A stretch of 64,000 nucleotides of DNA from Herbaspirillum hiltneri N3 (GTDB taxonomy: Bacteria > Pseudomonadota > Gammaproteobacteria > Burkholderiales > Burkholderiaceae_D). The stretch lies in the NCBI RefSeq assembly GCF_001267925.1, contig NZ_CP011409.1:3100001-3164000 (forward strand). Reading direction: 5' to 3'. The stretch's first letter is position 1; every line of letters starts with the position of its first letter. Shown here piece after piece: positions 9,019 to 17,674 of the stretch. The position numbers were made by a program, and so were the translations under genes. Under the pieces are notes generated by a model. It was not told where the DNA came from. It did not search any database and saw only the letters and a program-made list of their open reading frames with translations.

Positions 9019-10344
9019 TCAGACTTTTTCTTGTTCGGGCTTGTCGCTTTTTTCCGCCTTGTAGCGCGTCACCAGCAACTGGTTGATGCGATTGCCTTCG
9101 ATGTCCACCACTTCGAACTTGTACTCGGAGAACAGCGCGAAATCGGTCTTCTTCGGGATCTTGCGCAGCATGTACATGATGAAGCCGGCCAGCGTTTCGT
9201 ATCCCATCGGATTCGGATACTCGTCGATGTCGAGCGCGTTCATCACTTCAGCCAGCGGCGTGAGACCGTCCATGAGCCAGGAATTCTCGTCGCGCTTGAC
9301 GATCTGCTGTTCTTCCGAGGACAGGTTCAGCAGATTGCCCATCAGCACGCTGGTGACGTCCGTAATGCTGATGATGCCGACCACCAGCGCGTATTCGTTG
9401 ACCACGATCGCGAGGTCTTCGTCGACCGCCTTCATGCGCTCCAGGACCTCCCACAGGTTGAGGCTGTCGGGGATCGACAGCGGCACGTGGATCAGTCCCT
9501 TGTCCTGCAGCGAAAACTGCTCGCCCTTGAGCAGGCGCTTGAGCACGTCCTTGCTGTCGATGTAGCCGAGCACGTCGTCGATGTTGTTTTCACAGACCAG
9601 GAAACGCGAATGCGGATGGTCGATGATTTTCTGGCGCAGCATTTCTTCGGTGTCGGTGATCAGGAAGTACACGATGCTCTCGCGCTGGGTCATGGCCGAG
9701 GGTACATAGCGGCTTTCGAGCTCGAACACGTTCTCGATCAGGTGATGTTCCTGGCGCAGCAGCGCGCCGGCTTGCGCACCGGCGTCGACGATGGCGTGGA
9801 TTTCGTTGGGCGTGATCACGTCATGGCGTACCTGCGGCAGGCCGAACAGGGTGAAGAACATTTTCGACAGGCCGTTGAAGAACCAGATCAGCGGCTTGAA
9901 CAAACGCTCCAGCACCAGCATCGGACCGACCAGCACGATCGCTGCGCGCTCCGGCGCCAGCATCGCCAGGCGCTTGGGCATCAGGTCGGCGAACAGGATG
10001 AAGAACGAGGTGACCAGCAGGAAGGAAATTGAGAAGCTGATGGTTTCCAGCATCGGGCCCTGGTAGAAAGTCCCGACCAGATCGGCCATGTGCGGCGTCA
10101 GCGCCGGCTCGCCGACCACGCCGCCGAGGATGGCGACCGCGTTCAGGCCGATCTGCACCACCGTGAAAAAGTTGCCCGGCTGCGCTTGCAGGGCCAGTAC
10201 CCGCAAGGCGTTGTCGTCGCCTTCCTTGGCCAGCATTTCGAGGCGGATCTTGCGCGACGCCGCCAGGGAAATTTCGGCGCAGGACAAAAACGCGCTGATG
10301 ACCACGAGCAAGAGGATCAATAAAAAACTGGCGAAAAAACTCAT
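9019..10344 (-). CDS. CorC/HlyC-family CNNM-CBS membrane protein
   Basis: About 441 residues from ATG 10344 (MSFFASFLLILLLVVISAFLS). A longer frame adds an unlikely N-terminus. Order of domains: CNNM membrane domain (about 1-185, including FLSCAEISLAASRK), paired CBS domains (about 200-330, with VCENNIDDVLGYI and AIVVNEYALVVGIIS), and a CorC-type C-terminal domain. Members are linked to Mg2+/Co2+ efflux or membrane homeostasis, and the old name hemolysin is misleading. It stands alone between two unrelated genes. Confidence 0.88.
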   Translation of the reverse strand: MSFFASFLLILLLVVISAFLSCAEISLAASRKIRLEMLAKEGDDNALRVLALQAQPGNFFTVVQIGLNAVAILGGVVGEPALTPHMADLVGTFYQGPMLETISFSISFLLVTSFFILFADLMPKRLAMLAPERAAIVLVGPMLVLERLFKPLIWFFNGLSKMFFTLFGLPQVRHDVITPNEIHAIVDAGAQAGALLRQEHHLIENVFELESRYVPSAMTQRESIVYFLITDTEEMLRQKIIDHPHSRFLVCENNIDDVLGYIDSKDVLKRLLKGEQFSLQDKGLIHVPLSIPDSLNLWEVLERMKAVDEDLAIVVNEYALVVGIISITDVTSVLMGNLLNLSSEEQQIVKRDENSWLMDGLTPLAEVMNALDIDEYPNPMGYETLAGFIMYMLRKIPKKTDFALFSEYKFEVVDIEGNRINQLLVTRYKAEKSDKPEQEKV

Positions 10345-10437
10345 TTTTCTTATCTCTTGAAGTCGCGATGCACCCATTCTCGCCTGCCGCGGGAGAAAAG
10401 TACACCAGCGCAACATCCCGATGCGCGCGTCGCGAGT

Positions 10438-12093
10438 TCAGTACACGTCGCGGCGATAGCGGCCGCTTGCGGCCATGGTCTCCAGCATTTCTTCGCCCAG
10501 CGTCTCGTGCAAGACCTGCGCCACGCCTGCCGCCATGCCTTCCAGGCTGCCGCAGACATAGATCGCCGCGCCGTCATCCACCCAGCGCAGCAACTCGTCT
10601 CCGGCCTCGCGCAGCTTGTCCTGCACGTAGACGCGTGCGGTCTGATCGCGTGAGAACGCCAGATCGAGTCGCTGCAGCACGCCTTGCGCGCGCCAGCGCC
10701 CGACTTCTTCGCGTTGGAAGAAATCATGCTGCTCCGATCGCTCGCCGAACAACAGCCAGTTGCGATGCCGGCCGGCGGCGATGCGCGCCTTCATATGCGC
10801 CCGCAGACCCGCCAGACCTGTACCGTTGCCGATCAGGATCAGCGGTATGTCGGATGCCGGCGGATGGAAACTGCGGTTTTCCCGCACGCGCAGATCCAGT
10901 TCGTCGCCTTCGCCCAGATGCGCGGTCAGCCAGCCGGAACCAAGACCGAGGCTGCCGTCGGCCAGCACGGTCTGGCGCACCAGCAATTCCAGCCTGCCAT
11001 CCTGCGGCAGCGAAGCGATGGAATATTCCCGATGCGGCAACGGCCGCAATTGCTCGACCAGCATCTGCGGCGTTGACGGCAACGCGCGCATTGCCGTCAA
11101 CGCCGGCAAATCGTCGGGCAGCAGACGACGCGACAGCAATTCGCTCAGCGAAGTCTGGCGCGTCTCGTCACGCACCGCCTGCCGTCCATCCATCTGTAAT
11201 GCCTGCAACAAGGCAGCGACTTTCGCAGGCGCGTTGCGTGGACCGATTTCGACGATGTCGCCGGCTTGCCATGACAGGGCTTGTCGGGCGTCTGCAGGCG
11301 TCAGGGCAAGATGGAAAGCGGGCGCGCCCGCACTGCCCGGGTTAAGCAGGCGACGCTGCGCCAACCGCCAGCGTTTGTATGTGGGTGCGCTCCAGTCCGC
11401 CATGTCGGTATGGCCGCTCAAGACGCCCAGATGATGCTGCCAGTGACGCAAGGCGCCGTTGTCGCCGGCATCGACTTCGACCGTGTCGAACAAGGCCTGC
11501 GCGCCATGGCGACGCAGCCAGGCATCGAGCGCGTGGCCGAACGCGCAGTAATGGCCGTAGCTGCGATCGCCCAGCGCCAGCACGCCATAACGCAGGCCCT
11601 CGAAGCGGCCCTCCTGTCCCATCACCTTGCGCGCGAAACCGGCGGCGCTGTCGGGAGCATCGCCTTCGCCGGTGGTGCTGACGACGAACAGGATGCGCTG
11701 CGCCAATTGCAATTGCAATTGCGCCAGGTCCAGTCGACCCAGTTCGCACAGGCGCACCGCCATGCCGGCGGCTTGCAGCGACTGGGCAGTCTGCAGCGCG
11801 AGTTGCTCCGCAAATCCGGTCTGACTGGCGAACGCCACCACGATGGCATCCGCTTCTGCGCCTGCGCCGCCGGCTTCCCAGCGCGCGAAGGCTTGCTGCT
11901 TGCGGCGATGTCCGGCGAAGACGACAAGGCAGAATACGCAATAAAGCATCAGCACCAGCGCGGCGGCGAACAGGCGTCCGGCCGCGCCGTCAAGCAAACG
12001 CATTTGCGCCACCGCGACGGTCGCACCGACCGCACAAACCAGGCCGGGCAAACCCGGCCCCGGGAAAAAATCGGCGATCGCACGCCTGCTCAT
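10438..12093 (-). CDS. Membrane-anchored flavodoxin/FAD/NAD(P)H reductase (sulfite-reductase-alpha-like)
   Basis: A 551-residue diflavin reductase preceded by two membrane segments (about 14-30 and 40-60). The flavodoxin domain (82 to ~225) has ASQTG at 89-93 and STTGEGD at 139-145. The FAD domain has REYS at 355-358, and the pyridine nucleotide domain has GNGTGLAGLR at 422-431. It probably takes electrons from NAD(P)H to a partner in or across the inner membrane. It is the last gene of the PepSY-DUF2271-DUF4198-apbE operon, and its start overlaps the apbE stop by 4 bases. It lacks cysI/J neighbours, so a role in sulfite reduction is unlikely. Confidence 0.83.
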   Translation of the reverse strand: MSRRAIADFFPGPGLPGLVCAVGATVAVAQMRLLDGAAGRLFAAALVLMLYCVFCLVVFAGHRRKQQAFARWEAGGAGAEADAIVVAFASQTGFAEQLALQTAQSLQAAGMAVRLCELGRLDLAQLQLQLAQRILFVVSTTGEGDAPDSAAGFARKVMGQEGRFEGLRYGVLALGDRSYGHYCAFGHALDAWLRRHGAQALFDTVEVDAGDNGALRHWQHHLGVLSGHTDMADWSAPTYKRWRLAQRRLLNPGSAGAPAFHLALTPADARQALSWQAGDIVEIGPRNAPAKVAALLQALQMDGRQAVRDETRQTSLSELLSRRLLPDDLPALTAMRALPSTPQMLVEQLRPLPHREYSIASLPQDGRLELLVRQTVLADGSLGLGSGWLTAHLGEGDELDLRVRENRSFHPPASDIPLILIGNGTGLAGLRAHMKARIAAGRHRNWLLFGERSEQHDFFQREEVGRWRAQGVLQRLDLAFSRDQTARVYVQDKLREAGDELLRWVDDGAAIYVCGSLEGMAAGVAQVLHETLGEEMLETMAASGRYRRDVY

Positions 12094-13103
12094 GACAGCA
12101 TCGCCTGCATGGCGGGCGTCATGCTTTCGCGGAAACCCGCCCCGTCGCGACGTACGAACAGCGCCGCCAGGCCGGCCTCCAGTGCAAGCGCCAGGCCGTC
12201 TTCGTTGCCCAGCACCATGAGCGCGGTGGCCCAGGCGTCGGCCGTCATGCAGTCGGCGTGCAGCACCGCAACCGAGGCCAGCGCGTGCGCAACCGGCTGG
12301 GCCGTGCGCGGATCGATGGTGTGGGAATAGCGCGTCCCCTGGTGTTCAAAATAACGCCGGTAATCGCCCGAGGTCGCCAGCGCCAGGCCGTGCAGCGCGA
12401 CGATGCTTTGCATCCGGGGTTCGCCATTGACCGGGGCCGCCGCAGGCGGCTGCTCCAGACCGACCCACCAGGGCTGACCGTCGGCCTTGACGCCATGGCC
12501 GCGCAACTCGCCGCCGATTTCAACCAGATGACTATGCACGCCGACGCTGCACAAATAGCCGGCCACCAGATCGACGGCGTAGCCTTTGGCGATCGAAGAG
12601 AAATCCAGGTACAAACCGCCCGGCTGCAGCAGGGCGTTGCGCGTGCGGTCGGTGCGCACGCGTTGCCAGCCGCAACGTGCGCGCGCCTGCACCAGCGATG
12701 CCGCATCGGGCGCCTCCAGGCTCGCCGGATCCGGACCGAATCCCCATAAATTGACCAGCGGTCCGACGCTGGGATCGTAAGCGCCGCCGCTGCGTTCGGC
12801 GATATTGAGCGCACAGTCCAGCACGCGCAGGAAATGCGCCGGCAATACATGCCAACTGCCGGCCTCGGCCCGGTTATACCGGCTCAGGTCCGAGGTCGCG
12901 CTCCAGGTGCTCATCTGCGCAATCACCAGATCGAGCTGTCGCTGAATACCGTCGCGGATCGTCTGGAGATCAAGCTGCGGCGGACGGAACAGCTTGACCG
13001 ACCACGACGTACCCATGGTCTGACCGGCGAGATTCCCGGCCAGCGCATCGGCGGGAACCGGATCTGGCCCAGACAGGTTCAAAGGGATAAAGACACGATT
13101 CAT
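12090..13103 (-). CDS. apbE: FAD:protein FMN transferase
   Basis: Covalently attaches FMN from FAD to a Thr/Ser of a target protein. The product is about 337 residues from ATG 13103 (MNRVFIPLNL); a GTG at 13157 would add 18 hydrophobic residues. Family motifs seen are QTMGTSWSV near the N-terminus, LVEIGGELRGHG in the middle, and SHTIDPRTAQPV followed by CMTADAWATALMVLG near the C-terminus. With the chosen start there is no clear signal peptide, unusual for ApbE. The likely substrate is the DUF2271 protein two genes upstream. Confidence 0.88.
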   Translation of the reverse strand: MNRVFIPLNLSGPDPVPADALAGNLAGQTMGTSWSVKLFRPPQLDLQTIRDGIQRQLDLVIAQMSTWSATSDLSRYNRAEAGSWHVLPAHFLRVLDCALNIAERSGGAYDPSVGPLVNLWGFGPDPASLEAPDAASLVQARARCGWQRVRTDRTRNALLQPGGLYLDFSSIAKGYAVDLVAGYLCSVGVHSHLVEIGGELRGHGVKADGQPWWVGLEQPPAAAPVNGEPRMQSIVALHGLALATSGDYRRYFEHQGTRYSHTIDPRTAQPVAHALASVAVLHADCMTADAWATALMVLGNEDGLALALEAGLAALFVRRDGAGFRESMTPAMQAMLS

Positions 13104-13215
13104 GAGGAATACAACTTCAGTTCCAAAAAGAGAAAGCCGCCCCAGCAATGCAAGCACGCTGCGACGGCCGGTACAACAACGCTCGCCGCCGGTACGGCGA
13201 ACGCCTGCGTACGAC

Positions 13216-14040
13216 TTATGGCGCCAGCACTTCCAAGGTGGCGGTGTAATTGGCGCGGCGATCCGTGGCCGGCTTGAGGTTGGGCTTGTTGTCCTTGACC
13301 GTGGCCTCCAGCCAGTACATACCAGCCGCCGGCCAGGTCACGCTGAATTTTCCGTCGGTGTCCGTCGTCAGCGTCTGTTCGTTCAACTTGTCGCGATAGC
13401 GCGTACCACCGGGCACCACCGTCACCTTGAGGCTGGCGGCCGGTTTGCCGTCGAGCACCATGCGGAAGACGGCGGTTTCACCGGTGATCAGATCGGTCGG
13501 ATGCGTGATGGCCTGCAGCTCCAGTCCTGTACCGGTCAGGTCCAGCACTTTTCTGGACGGCTTGCCGGCAGTGACGAAGGTTTCAATGCGGCCCTGCATC
13601 TGCGTCACCTGCACATCTTTTGCATCGGCCGGAATGATCGTGCTCATGGTCTCGACGGTGCCGCGCCAGCGCTTGGTCTGGCCGGCGGCGTCCTTGTAGG
13701 TGCCGAACACACTGTTGCTCAACACCGCGACTTTGTACGTGCCGCCTTGCGTCAGATGGACATCGAAGCTGGTGCGGAGTTTGCCGGTGTAAGCATTCTC
13801 CGGCTTGGCGAACGTGCCGTCCGGCGCAATCACTTGCAGGCCGTCGAGCTTCAGCGCGAAACTTTCAAAGAAGAACAGATCGTTGGACACCGCAGCATCG
13901 ACGCTGACCCAGGGATCATTGCCCGACAATACCGTCGCCGACGGCAGCAGCCAGGTGCGGTGTGCGCTGGCCGGCAGCGGCAGCGGCAGAGCGATCGCCA
14001 GCGTCATCGCCATCGCGGCGAGTTTGAAAGAGGTTTTCAT
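13216..14040 (-). CDS. DUF4198 periplasmic protein
   Basis: About 274 residues from ATG 14040 (MKTSFKLAAMAMTLAIALPL), starting with a signal peptide cleaved near ASA-H. The mature start HRTWLLPSATVLSG and the C-terminal carboxypeptidase-regulatory-like fold (TDTDGKFSVTWPAAGMYWLEA) match DUF4198, a family often found beside metal or siderophore uptake genes. It is probably a periplasmic carrier or scaffold of the operon. A longer reading frame to 14136 has no signal peptide and would overlap the preceding gene. Confidence 0.83.
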   Translation of the reverse strand: MKTSFKLAAMAMTLAIALPLPLPASAHRTWLLPSATVLSGNDPWVSVDAAVSNDLFFFESFALKLDGLQVIAPDGTFAKPENAYTGKLRTSFDVHLTQGGTYKVAVLSNSVFGTYKDAAGQTKRWRGTVETMSTIIPADAKDVQVTQMQGRIETFVTAGKPSRKVLDLTGTGLELQAITHPTDLITGETAVFRMVLDGKPAASLKVTVVPGGTRYRDKLNEQTLTTDTDGKFSVTWPAAGMYWLEATVKDNKPNLKPATDRRANYTATLEVLAP

Positions 14041-14054
14041 GTCGTCCCCTGGCG

Positions 14055-14606
14055 TTAAGGTTTGTAGTCGAGCGTGATGGCGCCGAGCTCGGATTCTCCC
14101 TTGCCCCTGGCGGTTTGCGCAGTCTTCGGCGGCCATTGCAGCGGCACCTTGACCACTTCGCGGCCGCCGACTTCACGCGCCGCTTCGACCATCAGGATGT
14201 AGTCCCCGGCAGGCAATTGCGCCAGCGGCCCCTTGTCGCTGCTCAAGGTCAGTTGCTGGTCGCCCGCGGGACGCGTGGCGCCGCTCACGCCGTCGACCGG
14301 CATGTGGACTTCACGGCCGGTGCGACGCCACCATTGGCGCAGGTCTTTCAGCCATTTCTCGCCTTCCTTGTCCTTCTTCTTGACGTCGTACCACACGGCC
14401 AGCGTGGCCGCGACGCTCTGGTCGGGACGCTCCAGCCAGACCGCGACGTAGGGACGGTGATACTCGGCCACATTCAGTCGCGGGATTTCGACTTTGACAT
14501 TCAGGTCCGCCGCAACCGCCGGCAACGACACCACGCCCGTCAGGGCAGCCGACAACGCCGTCGGCAAGAGACCAGGAACCAGCATGCGCATATGACTCAA
14601 CCTCAT
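14055..14606 (-). CDS. DUF2271 exported protein with a flavinylation-type motif
   Basis: A 183-residue protein with a signal peptide (cleavage near AVAA, ~33) and the DUF2271 domain (LNVKVEIPRLNVAEYHRPYV, VWYDVKKKDKEGEKWLKDLR). The stretch D105-G-V-S-G-A-T111 fits the acceptor motif used by ApbE enzymes (as in NqrC), so T111 could carry FMN. That is inference, supported by apbE two genes downstream. An ATG at 14591 has the better ribosome-binding site (GAGG nine bases before) and would shorten the leader by five residues. The gene lies 24 bases after the PepSY gene. Confidence 0.82.
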   Translation of the reverse strand: MRLSHMRMLVPGLLPTALSAALTGVVSLPAVAADLNVKVEIPRLNVAEYHRPYVAVWLERPDQSVAATLAVWYDVKKKDKEGEKWLKDLRQWWRRTGREVHMPVDGVSGATRPAGDQQLTLSSDKGPLAQLPAGDYILMVEAAREVGGREVVKVPLQWPPKTAQTARGKGESELGAITLDYKP

Positions 14607-14630
14607 TCGTGAATAAAATCGTGGAAAAAA

Positions 14631-15275
14631 TCAGTGGATGAAAACGATCGCCAGCACCAGCGGCACCACCAGCCCAAGACCGACCAGCGGCCAGGTGACC
14701 GGGCGGTTGCCGGCATGCAGCTGCAGCAGGAACAATCCGGTAATGCAAAACACCAGGCAGGCGACGGCGAAGATGTCGATGAACCAGCTCCATGCCGCGC
14801 CGGTATTGCGGCCCTTGTGCAAGTCGTTGAAGTACGACACCCAGCCGCGGTCGGTTTTTTCGTATTCGATCTTGCCGTTGCCGAGGTCCACGCGCAGCCA
14901 GGCGTCGCCACCCGGACGCGGCAGCGAGACATACAGCTCTTCGGGCGACCACTCGCCGGGCTGCGGACCGACGTCAATGCCGAACTGCTGGTCGAGCCAG
15001 CGCGCCAGCGGCGCCGGTACGGCGTCTTTATCCCGGTGTTCCTGCGCGCTCAGCTGCACCAGCAAATCATGCGGCAATTGCCCCTGCTTGCCGGAGACCT
15101 GCGGGTGCGCCTCGATCTGCGCCGAGTGATTCAGCGTGATGCCGGTGGCGGCGAACAGCAGCATTGCCACCAGGCAAATCGCCGAACTGATCCAGTGCCA
15201 CTGATGCAGGTGCCTGAGCCAGAACGAGCGGCGCTTCTGGTCAGGCAATTTCCCGGCGATGGAGGCTTGCTTCAT
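14631..15275 (-). CDS. PepSY-associated membrane protein
   Basis: About 214 residues from ATG 15275 (MKQASIAGKLP). A first membrane helix follows HLHQWHWISS (about 28-48). A periplasmic PepSY-like region comes next (ELYVSLPRPGGDAWLRVDLGNGKIEYEKTDRGWVSYFNDLHKG), then two C-terminal helices. The HxxW and DLHKG-type histidines are typical of PepSY_TM proteins that may bind haem and pass electrons across the membrane. It is the first gene of the operon, 33 bases downstream of a strong Fur box, so iron control is expected. The partner substrate is unknown. Confidence 0.85.
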   Translation of the reverse strand: MKQASIAGKLPDQKRRSFWLRHLHQWHWISSAICLVAMLLFAATGITLNHSAQIEAHPQVSGKQGQLPHDLLVQLSAQEHRDKDAVPAPLARWLDQQFGIDVGPQPGEWSPEELYVSLPRPGGDAWLRVDLGNGKIEYEKTDRGWVSYFNDLHKGRNTGAAWSWFIDIFAVACLVFCITGLFLLQLHAGNRPVTWPLVGLGLVVPLVLAIVFIH

Positions 15276-15307
15276 GATGTGTTGCGAGCGGCTGAGGCCA
15301 TCTAAAT

Positions 15308-15326
15308 AATAATAATTCTCATTATA
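15308..15326 (-). promoter_or_regulatory. Fur box upstream of the PepSY operon
   Basis: The minus-strand 19-mer TATAATGAGAATTATTATT matches the classical Fur consensus at 15 of 19 positions. A TATAAT (possible -10, 15321-15326) overlaps it, so Fur-Fe would block RNA polymerase. It lies 33 bases before the PepSY start codon. Confidence 0.8.
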
Positions 15327-15425
15327 ACTTCTACTATAAGAAAAAATACAGACCCAAATCAGGGATTTACTTTGCGATACATGCGGCTGCACGCCGATAC
15401 AAGACCCCGCCCCAATGACCCAATG

Positions 15426-15455
15426 AAAAACGCCGCAGGATCGCTGCGGCGTTTT
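15426..15455 (-). terminator. Rho-independent terminator of the GST gene
   Basis: Stem AACGCCGCAG / CTGCGGCGTT with a five-base loop, and T runs on the minus-strand 3' side. It lies just after the GST stop codon at 15481 and would also separate that gene from the Fur-controlled operon. Confidence 0.8.
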
Positions 15456-15480
15456 CACGTGAAGACCATTTAGCGCAGGG

Positions 15481-16149
15481 TCAGCGCAACAACTCGTACG
15501 GCCCGCCACGCTGCAATGCGCGCTGATAAGCCGGCCGCGCGTGAATCGCCTCGAGGTATTTGAGCAGGTTCGGGTAGTGCGCATCCAGGCCGCCGCGCGA
15601 ACGCGCGCCTTCGATCGGGAAGCTCATCTGGATGTCCGCCGCAGAAAAGCTGCTGCCGGCAAACCAGCCGCCGCGGGCCAGTTCGCCTTCGAGATAGTGC
15701 AAGTGACGCTTCAGTTGCGGCTCGACCAGGCGGCCCAGCACGCCGCCGCAGATCAGGCGCGCCACCGGCCGGATCAGCGCCGGCACCGATTTCGGCAGGC
15801 GGCTGAAAATCAGCTTGAGCAGCAGCAAGGGCATCGCCGAGCCTTCGGCATAGTGCAGCCAGTAGCGATAACGCAGGCGATCCTGCGTGCCGGCTGCAGG
15901 GATGAAGCGGCCGTCGCCGTAGCGCTCGACCAGGTATTCGATGATCGCGCCGGACTCGGCGATGGTCAGGTCGCCGTCTGTGATCACCGGGGACTTGCCG
16001 AGCGGATGCACCTGCATCAGCTCCTTCGGCGCCAGCATGGTCTTGGGATCGCGCTGGTAGAACTTGATGTCGTACTCCAGCCCCAGCTCTTCCAGCAGCC
16101 AGAGTACACGTTGCGAGCGGGAGTTGTTCAAATGGTGGACAGTGATCAT
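15481..16149 (-). CDS. Glutathione S-transferase
   Basis: About 222 residues from ATG 16149 (MITVHHLNNSRSQRVLWLLEELG). The N-terminal thioredoxin-like domain has the S-R-S-Q-R motif for glutathione activation, HPLGKSPVITDG for the cis-proline turn and IAESGAIIEYL. The C-terminal helical domain has GWFAGSSFSAADIQMSFP. It is probably a cytoplasmic detoxification enzyme of unknown substrate. A longer frame to 16275 adds an unlikely Cys-rich leader. It diverges from a MocR regulator. Confidence 0.88.
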   Translation of the reverse strand: MITVHHLNNSRSQRVLWLLEELGLEYDIKFYQRDPKTMLAPKELMQVHPLGKSPVITDGDLTIAESGAIIEYLVERYGDGRFIPAAGTQDRLRYRYWLHYAEGSAMPLLLLKLIFSRLPKSVPALIRPVARLICGGVLGRLVEPQLKRHLHYLEGELARGGWFAGSSFSAADIQMSFPIEGARSRGGLDAHYPNLLKYLEAIHARPAYQRALQRGGPYELLR

Positions 16150-16208
16150 GTGCTGCGCCTTTCTGTAGAATGCGTCCCAAGAAGCATAACAGCACAATAT
16201 AAAAAAGC

Positions 16209-17666
16209 ATGCCGCGCACACCCACAACGCCCCAGATCCCGCTCTACAAGAAATTCGCCGATGAACTGGCGGCATCGATCAGCGCCGGCGTGCTGCAACC
16301 CGGCGAGCGCGTGACCTCGGTGCGGGTCGCCAGCCAGCAGCACAGCCTGAGTGTGACCACCGTCGTGCGCGCCTACGAATTGCTGGAAAGCCGCGGCATC
16401 ATCGAAAGCCATCCGCAGTCCGGCTACTTCGTACGCAAGACCGCTATGCCGGCGAGCACGCCGAGCGCCGTGACGCTGTTGCCGCCCTCGCACCCCGCTA
16501 CCCAGCAGCCGCATGAAGTTGACGTCAGCCGACTGGTGCTGGCCACGCTCAGGACCATCCAGCAGGACGGTACCATCCCGCTCGGCTCGCCCTATCCGAA
16601 TCCGGCGCTGTTCCCGTCGCAGCGCATCGGCCAGTACGTCGGCCGCATCACGCGCAACAGCGACAGCTTCAGCGTCTTCACCGACCTGCCGCCGGGCCAT
16701 CCCGACCTGTTGCGCCAGATCGCCCGGCGCTACCTGGAAACCGGCCTGGCCGTCGATCCGGAAGACATCATCATCACCGTCGGCGCCACCGAAGCCATCA
16801 ACCTCTGCCTGCAGGCCGTGGCGCAACCGGGCGACACCATCGCGGTCGAAACCCCGACCTTCTACGCCATGCTGCACGCGATCGAACGCATGGGCATGCG
16901 CGCCGTCGAAATCCCCACCGATCCGCTGACCGGCATGGACCTCGATGCGCTTGAAGAAGTGCTCCGGACGCAGAAGATATCGGCTTGCATGGTGATGCCG
17001 AATTTCCAGAATCCGCTCGGCTCGATGATGCCGGACGCGAACAAGAAGCGCCTGGTCGACCTCGCGCATCAGCACGACATGCCGCTGATCGAGGATGCGG
17101 TCTACAGTGAACTGTTCTACGGCGCTGCGCATCCGACGTCGCTCAAGACCTATGACCGCGACGGCCTGGTGCTGCACTGTTCGTCGTTTTCCAAGAGCCT
17201 GAGCTCGGCTTACCGGGTCGGCTGGGCGATCCCGGGACGCTACCGCAACCAGGTCGAGAAACTCAAGTTCCTCAACACGCTGGCTACGCCCACCATCCCG
17301 CAGCGCGCGATTGCCGAATACCTGACGCAAGGCGGCTACGAACGCCACCTGCGGCGCGTACGGCGCGGCCTGCTGCAGCAGCGCGACCTGATGCGCCATT
17401 TCGTGCTGCGATTTTTTCCGGAGGGGACGCGCGTGTCGGAGCCGGCCGGCGGCTACATTCTGTGGATAGAGCTGCCGCCGCGCGTGGAAGCGATGGAGTT
17501 GTACCGGCGCTGCCTGGTGCTGGGCATCACGATCGCACCGGGGCGCATCTTTGCCGCCACCAATCAGTACAGCAATTTCATCCGGCTCAACTACAGCTAT
17601 ACGTGGTCGGCCGAGATCGAAAAAGCGTTGAAGACGATCGGAAAGATCGTCGCGGAGTTGAGTTAG
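16209..17666 (+). CDS. MocR-type GntR regulator with PLP aminotransferase domain
   Basis: A 485-residue fusion of a GntR winged helix (about 10-78, with SVTTVVRAYELLESRGIIES) to a fold-type I aminotransferase domain. The PLP-binding lysine is K329 in SSFSKSLSSAYRVGW, and DAVYSELFY precedes it. MocR proteins use PLP and amino ligands as effectors, for example in vitamin B6 or amino acid control. Its divergent neighbour is the GST gene, which it may regulate. It does not look like PdxR, since no pdx genes are adjacent. Confidence 0.88.
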   Translation: MPRTPTTPQIPLYKKFADELAASISAGVLQPGERVTSVRVASQQHSLSVTTVVRAYELLESRGIIESHPQSGYFVRKTAMPASTPSAVTLLPPSHPATQQPHEVDVSRLVLATLRTIQQDGTIPLGSPYPNPALFPSQRIGQYVGRITRNSDSFSVFTDLPPGHPDLLRQIARRYLETGLAVDPEDIIITVGATEAINLCLQAVAQPGDTIAVETPTFYAMLHAIERMGMRAVEIPTDPLTGMDLDALEEVLRTQKISACMVMPNFQNPLGSMMPDANKKRLVDLAHQHDMPLIEDAVYSELFYGAAHPTSLKTYDRDGLVLHCSSFSKSLSSAYRVGWAIPGRYRNQVEKLKFLNTLATPTIPQRAIAEYLTQGGYERHLRRVRRGLLQQRDLMRHFVLRFFPEGTRVSEPAGGYILWIELPPRVEAMELYRRCLVLGITIAPGRIFAATNQYSNFIRLNYSYTWSAEIEKALKTIGKIVAELS

Positions 17667-17674
17667 CGCCGCCG

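Noticed and set aside
10438..12093. Naming the diflavin reductase CysJ
   Set aside because: It has membrane helices, no cysI or cysH neighbours and lies in a Fur-controlled operon, so sulfite reduction is unlikely.
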